From: Agrobacterium salinitolerans
Lineage (GTDB): Bacteria; Pseudomonadota; Alphaproteobacteria; Rhizobiales; Rhizobiaceae
Direction: 5' to 3'
Assembly: GCF_002008225.1 (NCBI RefSeq)
Contig: NZ_MRDH01000001.1
Coordinates: 1-34,130, forward strand
Length of the DNA: 34,130 nt
The translations under genes and the position numbers were made by a program. Each line of letters begins with the position of its first letter. Positions within the stretch are counted from its first letter, which is position 1. A model generated the notes under the pieces. It had not been told where the DNA came from, ran no database searches, and saw only the letters and a program-made list of their open reading frames with translations. This document shows positions 8,775 through 17,072 of this stretch, in pieces.

Positions 8775-9659
8775 TTAATCATTTGCCCTTTTGCGGATCA
8801 AACCCTCCTGCGCCACCGAGGCGACCAGTTCACCCTGTCTGGTGAAAATATTGCCACGGGTCAAACCGCGTGCGCCGGAAGCGCTGGGGCTATCCTGTGT
8901 GTAGAGCAGCCAGTCATCCAGACGGCAGGGGCGATGGAACCACATGGCGTGATCGAGGCTAGCCACCTGAATGGAGGGGTCGAAGATCGTTGTTCCATGG
9001 GCGTAGAGCGAGGTGTCGAGTAGGGTCATATCTGAGAGATAGGCGAGAATGGCCGACTGCAGACGCGGATCGTCGGGCACATCACCGACGGCGCGAACCC
9101 AGATATCCTGTTGCGGCTCGAGTTTTTCCTTGGAAATATAGTGGGTCAGGGAAACCGGCCGTATCTCTATCGGCCGCTTGTTGCTCCAGTATTTGCGGAT
9201 AGAAGCGGGTGCCTTGGCAAGAAAGGCCGCCTGCATCTGCTCTTCGCTCATCAGTTTTTCGGGCGGCATCACGTCAGGCATTTTGATCTGATGGTCGAAA
9301 CCATCCTCGAAAATCTGAAACGAGGCCGACATGGAAAAAATGGCTTTGCCATGCTGAATGGCGACCACGCGGCGTGTGCAGAAGCTCGCGCCGTCGCGGA
9401 TGCGTTCCACTTGGTAGACGATAGGCACCAGCGGATCGCCGGGACGCATGAAATAGGCATGCAGCGAATGCACGAAACGGTCGTCATCCACGGTCCTTTG
9501 CGCGGCAATCAATGCCTGCGCGATGACCTGGCCGCCGAAAACCCGCTGCCAGCCGATCTGCGGGCTTTCGCCCCGGAACAGGTTCTCTTCCAGCTTCTCA
9601 AGATCGAGTGTGGCGATGAGGTTGGCCATCGGATCTGACGTTTGCGAGGGATGCGACAT
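8775..9659 (-). CDS. tesB: Acyl-CoA thioesterase II (TesB)
   Basis: A 294-residue protein with two hotdog domains, close to the usual TesB length of about 286. It hydrolyses acyl-CoA to free acid and CoA in the cytoplasm. Visible family segments are LEENLFRGESPQIGWQRVFGG near the N terminus, VHSLHAYFMRPGD, and the C-terminal SLDHAMWFHRPCRLDDWLLY followed by GLTRGNIFTRQGELVASVAQEG. The start at 9659 (MSHPSQ) is a choice among three in-frame starts; MANLIAT at 9629 is also possible and neither has a strong ribosome binding site. It is divergent from the ubiH-like gene across 86 bases. Confidence 0.92.
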   Translation of the reverse strand: MSHPSQTSDPMANLIATLDLEKLEENLFRGESPQIGWQRVFGGQVIAQALIAAQRTVDDDRFVHSLHAYFMRPGDPLVPIVYQVERIRDGASFCTRRVVAIQHGKAIFSMSASFQIFEDGFDHQIKMPDVMPPEKLMSEEQMQAAFLAKAPASIRKYWSNKRPIEIRPVSLTHYISKEKLEPQQDIWVRAVGDVPDDPRLQSAILAYLSDMTLLDTSLYAHGTTIFDPSIQVASLDHAMWFHRPCRLDDWLLYTQDSPSASGARGLTRGNIFTRQGELVASVAQEGLIRKRAND

Positions 9660-9745
9660 TTTTTCGGCCTGCTCCGGCTGTAGGAATACGTCACATGGTC
9701 TATAGTGCCCGGATGATGCGTGCACAAGATTTGAGGAGAAGCGCG

Positions 9746-10960
9746 ATGCTGGACGTAGTGGTGGCAGGCGGCGGATATGTCGGTCTTTCCGTTGCTGTCG
9801 CGATCAAGCAGGCGGCCCGACATCTCGATGTGCAGGTGGTTGAGGCCGCTCCCGAGGATGTCTGGGCAAAGGACGTTCGTGCATCCGCCATCATTGCAGC
9901 GGCCACCCGGATGCTCGATGTTTTCGGCATATGGAACGAGATCGAGCCGGAAGCCCAGCCAATACACAAGATGATCGTCACCGATTCGAAGACCGCCGAT
10001 CCGGTGCGTCCCGTGTTCCTGACTTTCGACGGCGCCGTGGAAGAAGGCAGGCCGTTTGCCCATATGGTTCCGAACGTTGCTCTTGTGGGCGCATTGCGAG
10101 GCCTGTGCGAGCGTCTTGACATAAAAATCCGTCACAGTGTCAGTGTTTCCGATTTTACCGCGGGTCCGCAATCGACGGCCATTCGCCTCTCCGACGGATC
10201 GACGCTCGAAGCGCGATTGCTGATTGCCTGTGACGGCGTTCGCTCCGCGCTCAGGGACATGGCCGGAATCAAGACCGTGCACTGGGCTTACGATCAGTCC
10301 GGTATCGTGACGACCGTTGAGCATGAGCGGCCGCATGAGGGCTGCGCCGAGGAGCATTTCCTGCCATCGGGCCCCTTCGCCATCCTGCCGCTGAAGGGAA
10401 ACCGCTCTTCGCTCGTCTGGACCGAACGCACGGCCGATGCCGACAGGCTGGTGGCTTCCGACGACCTGGTGTTCGAGGAAGAGCTGGAACGCCGGTTCGG
10501 TCACAAGCTCGGTCCTCTTCGTCCGGTCGGCCCCCGCCGCGGTTTCCCATTGGGGCTGACGCTGGCGCGTTCTTTCGTTGCGCCGCGTTTCGCGCTTGCG
10601 GGCGATGCGGCGCACGGCATTCACCCGATTTCCGGGCAGGGCCTCAATCTCGGCTTCAAGGACGTGGCGGCTCTCGCCGAAACCGTGGTCGAGGCCGACC
10701 GGCTCGGCCTCGATATCGGCTCACTCAACGTTTTGGAGCGCTATCAGTCCTGGCGGCGCTTCGACACGTTGCGGATGGGCGTGACGACGGATGTGCTGAA
10801 CCGGCTTTTCTCCAACGATATTGGCCCTATCCGTATCATGCGCGATTTCGGTCTCGGGGTCGTGGATCGTTTGCCGGGTCTCAAATCCTATTTCATCGGT
10901 CAGGCGGCCGGCACGACGGATGCGAATGCGCCGCGTCTGCTTGCCGGCGAGGCGCTCTGA
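9746..10960 (+). CDS. UbiH/COQ6-family FAD monooxygenase (ubiquinone biosynthesis hydroxylase)
   Basis: A 404-residue flavoprotein monooxygenase. The N-terminal VVVAGGGYVGLSVA is the FAD-binding Rossmann motif. LIACDGVRSALR carries the DG motif, and FALAGDAAHGIHPISGQGLNLGFKD is the second FAD motif with the UbiH/COQ6 signature. It probably hydroxylates the ubiquinone ring precursor; which position is not readable from sequence. The start at 9746 has AGGAG 8 bases upstream; the longer ORF starting at 9695 does not. It is divergent from tesB and followed by the long gene-free stretch. Confidence 0.9.
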   Translation: MLDVVVAGGGYVGLSVAVAIKQAARHLDVQVVEAAPEDVWAKDVRASAIIAAATRMLDVFGIWNEIEPEAQPIHKMIVTDSKTADPVRPVFLTFDGAVEEGRPFAHMVPNVALVGALRGLCERLDIKIRHSVSVSDFTAGPQSTAIRLSDGSTLEARLLIACDGVRSALRDMAGIKTVHWAYDQSGIVTTVEHERPHEGCAEEHFLPSGPFAILPLKGNRSSLVWTERTADADRLVASDDLVFEEELERRFGHKLGPLRPVGPRRGFPLGLTLARSFVAPRFALAGDAAHGIHPISGQGLNLGFKDVAALAETVVEADRLGLDIGSLNVLERYQSWRRFDTLRMGVTTDVLNRLFSNDIGPIRIMRDFGLGVVDRLPGLKSYFIGQAAGTTDANAPRLLAGEAL

Positions 10961-11007
10961 TCCAGTCCCTCATGCATGTTTCGGACCGGTTTTTCCGGGA
11001 TTGCCGC

Positions 11008-11013
11008 TTGACA
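11008..11013 (+). promoter_or_regulatory. Possible -35 element upstream of the helicase gene
   Basis: CTTGACA is a good alphaproteobacterial -35, but no convincing -10 follows at 16-18 bases. A GANTC site lies 3 bases downstream. It is far from the start codon at 11417, so this is tentative. Confidence 0.2.
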
Positions 11014-11016
11014 GCC

Positions 11017-11389
11017 GATTCCGGGATTTTCTGCCCGGTGGCTTTGCCGTAAAGCCGAATCCGGCCAAGGACTTATCCGGATTCACAATCTGGTATGGTC
11101 TGCGCCCTGACCAACCAGATATTGCGGAGAACAAAAGCTGAATCCCATCGAGTCAGCGATTCGTATTCGATTCGTTCGCAGACTGTTCCGCAGCCGAATC
11201 GATTTCATTTTTGCCGGATTCTTTTTGTTCGTTCAACTGGCTGAATCTGAAAGGAAAATTCCGTCGACTGGTCGCCCCGCGCCACTTTGCGGGTGAGGCC
11301 TATTGCCTTTGGCTGCGGGCGTTGCCATGTGTGAGGCCTGCGGCCCATCAGCAATGTCGGGCGGCAAAGCAAGCAGATGAAGTCGATTC
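11017..11389. promoter_or_regulatory. GANTC-dense, hairpin-rich intergenic region
   Basis: The gap 10961-11416 has no credible gene. It holds eleven GANTC sites, starting at 11017, 11057, 11080, 11140, 11150, 11158, 11169, 11196, 11217, 11243 and 11385. Ten fall within 231 bases. In the neighbouring genes such sites are several hundred bases apart. GANTC is the CcrM methylation target. Several sites are arms of inverted repeats: GAATCCGG (11057-11064) with CCGGATTC (11077-11084), and CGATTCG (11168-11174) with CGAATCG (11195-11201). The region probably carries the helicase promoter. Its other role is unknown. Confidence 0.7.
11088..11120. repeat. Imperfect hairpin in the GANTC-rich region
   Basis: ATCTGGT (11088-11094) pairs with ACCAGAT (11114-11120), and GGTC (11097-11100) with GACC (11109-11112), leaving a small internal bulge and an 8-base loop. 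Smaller perfect hairpins lie just upstream at 11021-11038 and 11040-11056. Confidence 0.55.
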
Positions 11390-11416
11390 GCGGATAGTAC
11401 GTTGAATTTTCGCCCC

Positions 11417-14400
11417 ATGATCCTGAGCGGCCGCGGTGTCACGGCCGTTCTCGGCCCCACCAATACCGGCAAGACCCATTACGCGATCGAGCGGATGGTC
11501 GCGCATGGAAGCGGTGTCATTGGCCTGCCGCTGCGTCTTCTGGCGCGGGAGGTCTATACCCGCCTAGTTGAAAAAGTGGGTGCGCCGAATGTGGCGCTGA
11601 TTACCGGCGAAGAAAAAATCGCGCCTCCCAAAGCCAAATACTCCGTCTGCACGGTGGAAGCCATGCCGCGTGAGACGACGGCCGCCTTCGTTGCGATAGA
11701 CGAGGTGCAGTTGGCGGGCGATCTCGAACGCGGGCATATCTTCACCGACCGGGTGCTGCATCTGCGCGGGCGGGAGGAAACGCTGCTGCTCGGCGCGGGC
11801 ACGATGCGCCCTATCCTTGAAAAACTGCTGCCGGGAATAACCGTGGTCGAGCGGCCGCGCCTGTCTCAACTCTTTTATGCGGGTCAGAAGAAGATCACCC
11901 GCCTGCCGCAACGCACGGCGATCGTCGCCTTTTCCGCCGATGAGGTTTATGCCATCGCTGAACTGGTGCGCCGCCAGCGCGGCGGCGCGGCTGTGGTGCT
12001 GGGCGCGCTTTCGCCGCGCACGCGCAATGCGCAGGTAGGCCTCTACCAGTCGGGCGACGTCGAATATCTTGTCGCTACGGACGCCATCGGTATGGGACTC
12101 AACCTCGATGTCGACCATGTCGCCTTTGCGCAGGACCGCAAATTCGACGGTTATCAGTTCCGTAATCTCAATCCCGGCGAGATCGGTCAGATCGCCGGCC
12201 GCGCTGGCCGCCATCTTCGCGACGGTACGTTTGGCGTGACGGGGCGTGTCGATCCGTTCGATGACGAATTGGTCGAGCGGATCGAAACCCATCAGTTCGA
12301 TGCGGTGAAGGTGCTGCAGTGGCGGACGAAAAATTTCGATTTTTCCTCCATCGCCAATCTGCGCGCGAGCCTTGACGCCGCGCCGACGATCCAGGGGCTT
12401 TCGCGCGCCCTGCCGGCCATCGACCAGCAGGCGCTGGAATATCTGTCGCGTTACCCTGAAATCATCGACGTGACCACGACGGATGTGCGGGTGGAAAAAC
12501 TCTGGGAGGCCTGCGCGCTGCCCGATTATCGCCGCATCGCCCCCGCACAGCATGCCGACCTCATCTCCACGCTCTATTTCGATCTCGTCAAGCGCGGGGC
12601 GGTGAACGAGGATTTCATGGCCGAGCAGGTGCGTCGCGCCGATCGCACGGATGGGGAGATCGATACCTTGTCTGCGAGGATTGCGCAGATCAGAACATGG
12701 ACTTATGTATCGAACCGCCCAGGATGGCTTGCCGATCCGACACACTGGCAAGAAAAGACTCGGGAAATCGAGGATCGATTGTCCGATGCGCTACATGAAA
12801 GGTTGACGAAACGCTTTGTTGATCGCAGGACATCTGTGCTCATGAGGCGCCTGAGAGAGAATGCGATGCTTGAAGCTGAAATCAGTGTAAATGGTGATGT
12901 CTTCGTAGAAGGACATCACGTCGGCCAATTGGCCGGGTTCCGGTTCACCCCGGTGCCGGGAATGGAAGGGCCGGATCAGAAGGCCGTGCAGGCTGCGGCG
13001 CAAAAAGCGCTCGCGCTCGAATACGAGGCGCGCGCCGCGCGTCTGCATGCCAGTGGAAACGGCGATCTCGCTTTGAGCTCCGATGGTCTGGTTCGCTGGT
13101 TGGGCGAGCCGGTTGCCCGGCTTTCGGCCGGCGACAACATCATGAAGCCGCGGGTGATCCTGCTTGCCGACGAACAGCTGAACGGCAATGCCCGTGATCA
13201 CGCGCTGGCGCGCGTCGAGCGTTTCGTCAATCACCAGATTGCGACCGTGCTGAAGCCGCTGGACGATATTTCCCGCGCAGAAGATCTTCAGGGCCTGGCA
13301 AAGGGTCTGGCGTTCCAGCTCGTGGAAAATCTTGGCGTGCTGTTCCGCCGCGACGTCGCCGAGGACGTGAAGTCCCTCGATCAGGACGCGCGCGCCTCCA
13401 TGCGCCGTTATGGCGTGCGTTTCGGCGCCTATCACGTTTTCCTGCCCGCACTTCTCAAGCCCGCTCCGGCGGAGCTTGTGACGCTGCTTTGGGCTTTGAA
13501 AAATGATGGCCTTGGAAAGCCGGGTTACGGCGATCTCATTCCGGTGCTGGCCGCAGGCCGTACCTCGGTCGTCACCGATGCCAGCTTCGAGCGTATGTTC
13601 TACAAGCTCGCCGGTTTCCGCTTCCTCGGAAAGCGTGCCGTGCGTATCGACATTCTCGAGCGTCTGGCCGATCTCATCCGCCCGCTGCTGCAGTGGAAAC
13701 CCGGTCAGCAGCCGCGCCCGGAAGGCGCTTATGACGGTCGCCGTTTCACGACGACGACCGCCATGCTTTCCATTCTCGGCGCGACGCTTGATGACATGGA
13801 AGAAATTCTCAAGGGCCTCGGTTACCGCGCCGATCAGGTGACGGCGGAAGAGGCACAGGCCTTCCTCGCCAGCCACGCCGGTGCTTCTGCTCCGGCTGCC
13901 GCGGAAGCGGCGACGGCTGAAGAGGAAAGCGTCGAGACCGAGGAACACGAGCCGGCTTCCGAAGAACAGGTGTCCGAGACGGCGGCTACTGTCGAAGGCG
14001 AAGCTGTCGAGGCGCCGGTGGCTGCCAGCGAAGAGGTTGTCGCAGCCGAGGCTGCGCCGGAAAGCGCTGAGGCCGCCGAGCCCAAGCCCGTTCTTCTGTG
14101 GCGTCCGGGTGGTCGCAACGAAAATCAGCGTGGCGAAAACCGTCGTCCCGGCAATCGCGGTCAGGGCCGTGGTGATGGAGCGCGCGAACAGGGCGAGCGT
14201 CGCGGTGAAGGCCGTCGCGACAATCGTGACGGTGCAAGTGCCAATCGCAGCGGCGACGGCGAGCGCAAGCGCGATGGTGGCCGTCCGGACCGTGGCAACA
14301 ACCGCAACAACGATCGTCACGATCGCGGGGAGCGCAAGGACCGGCCGGAACGCAATGACCGTGGTGGTAAGCCGCAGGGTCAGCAGCGCTTCGAAGCCAA

Positions 14401-14482
14401 GCCGCCGCGCAAGGAAAAGCCGCTCGATCCGGATTCGCCTTTCGCAAAGCTCGCTGCTCTCAAGGAGCAGCTGAAGAAGTAA
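11417..14482 (+). CDS. SUV3-like ATP-dependent superfamily 2 helicase
   Basis: A protein of 1021 residues. Helicase motifs: Walker A GPTNTGKT (13-20), DEVQ box (95-98), LVATDAIGMGLNL (218-230) and motif VI QIAGRAGRH (258-266). This order and spelling match mitochondrial SUV3 and the alphaproteobacterial MgpS-type helicases, which are thought to unwind RNA. A long conserved central region follows. From about residue 825 the tail is Glu/Ala-rich and acidic, then from about 900 Arg/Gly/Asn/Asp-rich and basic, a layout seen in RNA-degradosome proteins. ATG at 11417 is preferred; a TTG at 11402 would add 5 residues; neither has a ribosome binding site. Codon use shifts between about 12665 and 12945. 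The S4-domain gene starts 5 bases after its stop. Confidence 0.88.
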   Translation: MILSGRGVTAVLGPTNTGKTHYAIERMVAHGSGVIGLPLRLLAREVYTRLVEKVGAPNVALITGEEKIAPPKAKYSVCTVEAMPRETTAAFVAIDEVQLAGDLERGHIFTDRVLHLRGREETLLLGAGTMRPILEKLLPGITVVERPRLSQLFYAGQKKITRLPQRTAIVAFSADEVYAIAELVRRQRGGAAVVLGALSPRTRNAQVGLYQSGDVEYLVATDAIGMGLNLDVDHVAFAQDRKFDGYQFRNLNPGEIGQIAGRAGRHLRDGTFGVTGRVDPFDDELVERIETHQFDAVKVLQWRTKNFDFSSIANLRASLDAAPTIQGLSRALPAIDQQALEYLSRYPEIIDVTTTDVRVEKLWEACALPDYRRIAPAQHADLISTLYFDLVKRGAVNEDFMAEQVRRADRTDGEIDTLSARIAQIRTWTYVSNRPGWLADPTHWQEKTREIEDRLSDALHERLTKRFVDRRTSVLMRRLRENAMLEAEISVNGDVFVEGHHVGQLAGFRFTPVPGMEGPDQKAVQAAAQKALALEYEARAARLHASGNGDLALSSDGLVRWLGEPVARLSAGDNIMKPRVILLADEQLNGNARDHALARVERFVNHQIATVLKPLDDISRAEDLQGLAKGLAFQLVENLGVLFRRDVAEDVKSLDQDARASMRRYGVRFGAYHVFLPALLKPAPAELVTLLWALKNDGLGKPGYGDLIPVLAAGRTSVVTDASFERMFYKLAGFRFLGKRAVRIDILERLADLIRPLLQWKPGQQPRPEGAYDGRRFTTTTAMLSILGATLDDMEEILKGLGYRADQVTAEEAQAFLASHAGASAPAAAEAATAEEESVETEEHEPASEEQVSETAATVEGEAVEAPVAASEEVVAAEAAPESAEAAEPKPVLLWRPGGRNENQRGENRRPGNRGQGRGDGAREQGERRGEGRRDNRDGASANRSGDGERKRDGGRPDRGNNRNNDRHDRGERKDRPERNDRGGKPQGQQRFEAKPPRKEKPLDPDSPFAKLAALKEQLKK

Positions 14483-14486
14483 GCCC

Positions 14487-14903
14487 ATGGGAAGCAGCGA
14501 ACAGCCACTCGAAAGCACGCGTCAGCGTCTGGACAAGTGGCTGTTCTTTGCCCGCATGGCCAAATCCCGTTCGCTGGCCCAGAGCTACATTCAGTCGGGC
14601 CACGTCAAGGTCAACGGTGCTGCCATCCGCCAGCCCAGCCACATGCTGAAGGTGGGGGACAGGCTGGAGATTGGCTTTGAGCGGATGGACAAGGTACTCG
14701 TCGTCAAGTCCGGCGGAACACGGCGTGGACCCTATGAGGAAGCCAGACTTCTCTATGAGGACGAGACGCCGCCACGGGAACCTTCCGACAGTATGACGCC
14801 TCTTGAGCAGGCGTTGCGCCAGCCGGGCAGCGGGCGTCCCACTAAAAAAGAGCGCAGGGCGCTCGACAGGTTTCTGTCTGACAGCGACGGAAGCAAAGAT
14901 TAG
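14487..14903 (+). CDS. S4-domain RNA-binding protein (HslR-like)
   Basis: A 138-residue protein with one S4 fold near the N terminus (about 12-60): RLDKWLFFARMAKSRSLAQ, then SGHVKVNG and LKVGDRLEI. This is the layout of Hsp15/HslR, which binds the 50S subunit carrying a stalled nascent chain in E. coli. The C-terminal half is charged and lacks an enzymatic domain. It begins 5 bases after the helicase stop, so the two are very likely co-transcribed, which suggests a shared role in RNA or ribosome quality control. Confidence 0.87.
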   Translation: MGSSEQPLESTRQRLDKWLFFARMAKSRSLAQSYIQSGHVKVNGAAIRQPSHMLKVGDRLEIGFERMDKVLVVKSGGTRRGPYEEARLLYEDETPPREPSDSMTPLEQALRQPGSGRPTKKERRALDRFLSDSDGSKD

Positions 14904-15061
14904 AATAAACCTCCGGGTCACACCCCTTTTTCAGAATTGTTTATCCTTGCTATCTGTAAGCAAAGGCATTACGTCACTTGCGAAATTGCCCTGTCTGAAT
15001 TCCGGGCGACGGCTTGTGTTCCGAAGCCCAAAGACCCGGCCTGCATATTCTGGAGTTCATC

Positions 15062-15400
15062 ATGACATATGTCGTGACCGACAATTGCATCCGCTGCAAA
15101 TATACCGATTGCGTTGAGGTCTGCCCCGTCGACTGCTTTTACGAGGGTGAAAATTTCCTCGCGATCAATCCCGATGAATGCATCGATTGCGGTGTGTGCG
15201 AACCGGAATGTCCCGCCGAAGCCATCAAGCCCGATACGGAGCCGGGCCTCGACAAATGGCTGAAGCTCAATGCCGAATATGCGGCGATCTGGCCTAATAT
15301 CACCATCAAGCGTGACCCGATGCCGGAAGCCAAGGAGATGGACGGCGTCGAAGGTAAGCTCGATCTCTATTTCTCCGCCGAACCCGGCCAGGGTGACTGA
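15062..15400 (+). CDS. fdxA: Seven-iron ferredoxin FdxA
   Basis: A 112-residue ferredoxin, the standard length, carrying one [3Fe-4S] and one [4Fe-4S] cluster. Cys9, 12, 17, 21, 25 and Cys40, 43, 46, 50 have the same spacing as in Azotobacter ferredoxin I. It transfers electrons in the cytoplasm; the partner is not evident. The start at 15062 has GGAG 7 bases upstream. In many Rhizobiales the next gene is carD; here the gene is followed at once by a bidirectional terminator and the convergent holA. Confidence 0.95.
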   Translation: MTYVVTDNCIRCKYTDCVEVCPVDCFYEGENFLAINPDECIDCGVCEPECPAEAIKPDTEPGLDKWLKLNAEYAAIWPNITIKRDPMPEAKEMDGVEGKLDLYFSAEPGQGD

Positions 15401-15431
15401 TTTTTACGGCCTGACAGCGAAACCATGATTT

Positions 15432-15466
15432 AAAAAGCCCTCGAGTTGTTGCTGCGAGGGCTTTTT
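15432..15466. terminator. Bidirectional terminator between fdxA and holA
   Basis: AAAAAGCCCTCG (15432-15443) pairs perfectly with CGAGGGCTTTTT (15455-15466) around an 11-base loop. It has T runs on both strands and serves the two convergent genes. Confidence 0.88.
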
Positions 15467-15474
15467 GCTGAGCG

Positions 15475-16512
15475 TCATCCGCTGCGGCCGGATTGCAGCG
15501 TGGTCGACAGCAATGTCAGAAGGGCCACGCTTTCCTCCAGGCTTTGCCGCTGACGGCTTTGCAGGATAGCGGCCTGCAGACGGTTCATCTCGCGGGCGAT
15601 CGCCGCTGGCTGCCATGTTCGCAGCGCTCTTTCGATGATGGGTTTTCTGCGGAAATGAATGTGGCGCCCAAGTGTCTGCATGACCTGACCGGCCTGCAGT
15701 TTTTTCTCATCCATTTCGGCCCTCATCTGGTCGAGCAACTGGAATTGCCTGAGGCACCCCTGGAGGACGAGGAAGATCGGGGTCTTCGAAGAGACGATCT
15801 TCTGCGTCGCGTGGAAGAAGGCGTTTCTGTCGCCTTTCAGAATGGCGTCGACAGCATCGTCGGCGGAAACCGTGCTGGCGTCTCCGATGATCGCCAGTAC
15901 ATCGTCCTCCTCGACCACGTCGGCTCCACGGCAATAGAGCGCCAGTTTGCGGATTTCGTTGCGCGAGGCGATACGGTCGCCGCCAAGGGATTCGATCAGC
16001 CTCTGCCGTGCGGCCGGCGCAATACGCAGATTATCGGCTGAGAGTTCCTGATCGATCAATGTGTTCAACGAGCGCGCATCGTCGGCATAGCAGGGGATGG
16101 CTGCGATGGAGCGCGCTGGTTCGGCGATCTTGCGCAGTCCCGTACCCTTCTTGATGTCGCCTGCTTCGATGATGAGGAAGCTCGCTTCCGGTGGCGTTTC
16201 CGCCAGAATCTGGAGGGCGTCCACCAGCGCCTTTTCGGACGAAGCACCTTTAACCCAGACGAGTTTTTCGCCGCCGAAAAGGCCGATGGCATTCACCTCG
16301 TCGAGTAGACGGCCGGGGTCGCCCTGCAGATCGGATGCGGTCAGTTTCAGCGATGCGAAAGCGTCATCGGGATCGATACCGGTCTTTTTGGCGATGACGC
16401 CTGCGCGTTCCGATACGAGACCGCGATCCGGGCCGTAAAGCACGAAAACACGAAAGCGCTCCGCCGGGTTTTCGGCGAAGCGCTCAAATTCATGGGACTT
16501 TATCTCCGTCAC
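15475..16512 (-). CDS. holA: DNA polymerase III subunit delta
   Basis: A 345-residue clamp-loader delta subunit, which opens the beta sliding clamp within the DnaX complex. Early segments FVLYGPDRGLVSERA and the LLDEVNAIGLFGGEKLVWV region are typical, as is the KLALYC segment in the middle. Delta lacks a working ATPase site, and no Walker A is seen. The start is GTG at 16512, 11 bases after the lptE stop. It is the last gene of leuS-lptE-holA and ends at the shared terminator. Confidence 0.93.
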   Translation of the reverse strand: MTEIKSHEFERFAENPAERFRVFVLYGPDRGLVSERAGVIAKKTGIDPDDAFASLKLTASDLQGDPGRLLDEVNAIGLFGGEKLVWVKGASSEKALVDALQILAETPPEASFLIIEAGDIKKGTGLRKIAEPARSIAAIPCYADDARSLNTLIDQELSADNLRIAPAARQRLIESLGGDRIASRNEIRKLALYCRGADVVEEDDVLAIIGDASTVSADDAVDAILKGDRNAFFHATQKIVSSKTPIFLVLQGCLRQFQLLDQMRAEMDEKKLQAGQVMQTLGRHIHFRRKPIIERALRTWQPAAIAREMNRLQAAILQSRQRQSLEESVALLTLLSTTLQSGRSG

Positions 16513-16523
16513 GGCCGCCGCTC

Positions 16524-17072
16524 TCAGCGGCCGAGGGTGGCGGCGATATCGGTGCGGATGATTTCGGCAAGTTCCCGGGCCGCACGGTTTTCGGCGTCGC
16601 GAGTTGCCCGGATCTTGGCGAATTCCTGCTGCGGCAGATCCACCTGCGCCGTTACGCTGCGGCGTGCGGAGCGCAGGATCTGACCGTCGGAAACCCGCGT
16701 CAGCACATATTGACCACTCATCACGACACGACCAGGGTAAGGACCATCGTAATTATTGTTCGAGCGGGTCGTCAGGTCATAATTCTGCACTTCCGTCGAG
16801 GTAGCGCTCGAGCTTACGGAAACCTTGACGTTATATTGAGCCGTGGCCGGTTGGCCTGCGCCGCCAGCCATTAGAAAGATCAGTTGATTGCGGACTTCCT
16901 GCCCGGCCCTGCCGCCGATATCGGAGACGCTGACGGCCGCCAGCCTTTCCTTGGTGCCGGAAGCTTCCCCATAAAGCGGGCGCACCTGGCAGCCCGCCAG
17001 AAGACCAGCCATCGTCACGACGGAAATCGCTGCCGCGGCGCGGCTCCATCTTGAAAAAACGTCAGACAACAA
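16524..17072 (-). CDS. lptE: LPS assembly lipoprotein LptE
   Basis: A 182-residue outer-membrane lipoprotein that plugs the LptD barrel for lipopolysaccharide insertion. A signal peptide ends in the lipobox LLAGC with Cys28 as the lipidated residue, followed by QVRPLYG, common in alphaproteobacterial LptE. The start is apparently TTG at 17072, which overlaps the end of leuS by 11 bases, so translation is probably coupled. Position between leuS and holA supports the call, as this order is conserved widely. Confidence 0.88.
   Translation of the reverse strand: MLSDVFSRWSRAAAAISVVTMAGLLAGCQVRPLYGEASGTKERLAAVSVSDIGGRAGQEVRNQLIFLMAGGAGQPATAQYNVKVSVSSSATSTEVQNYDLTTRSNNNYDGPYPGRVVMSGQYVLTRVSDGQILRSARRSVTAQVDLPQQEFAKIRATRDAENRAARELAEIIRTDIAATLGR

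Noticed and set aside
11073..11081. TTATCCGGA as a DnaA box marking a replication origin
   Set aside because: Only 7 of 9 bases fit, it is single, and no origin-associated genes or AT-rich unwinding region lie nearby.
11211..11405. 64-codon open frame in the GANTC-rich gap
   Set aside because: It begins at a TTG without ribosome binding site, has no family likeness and reads as chance.
12791..14518. 575-codon open frame antisense to the helicase gene
   Set aside because: It runs opposite a clear helicase, and its long low-complexity parts mirror the Arg/Gly and Glu/Ala tail.
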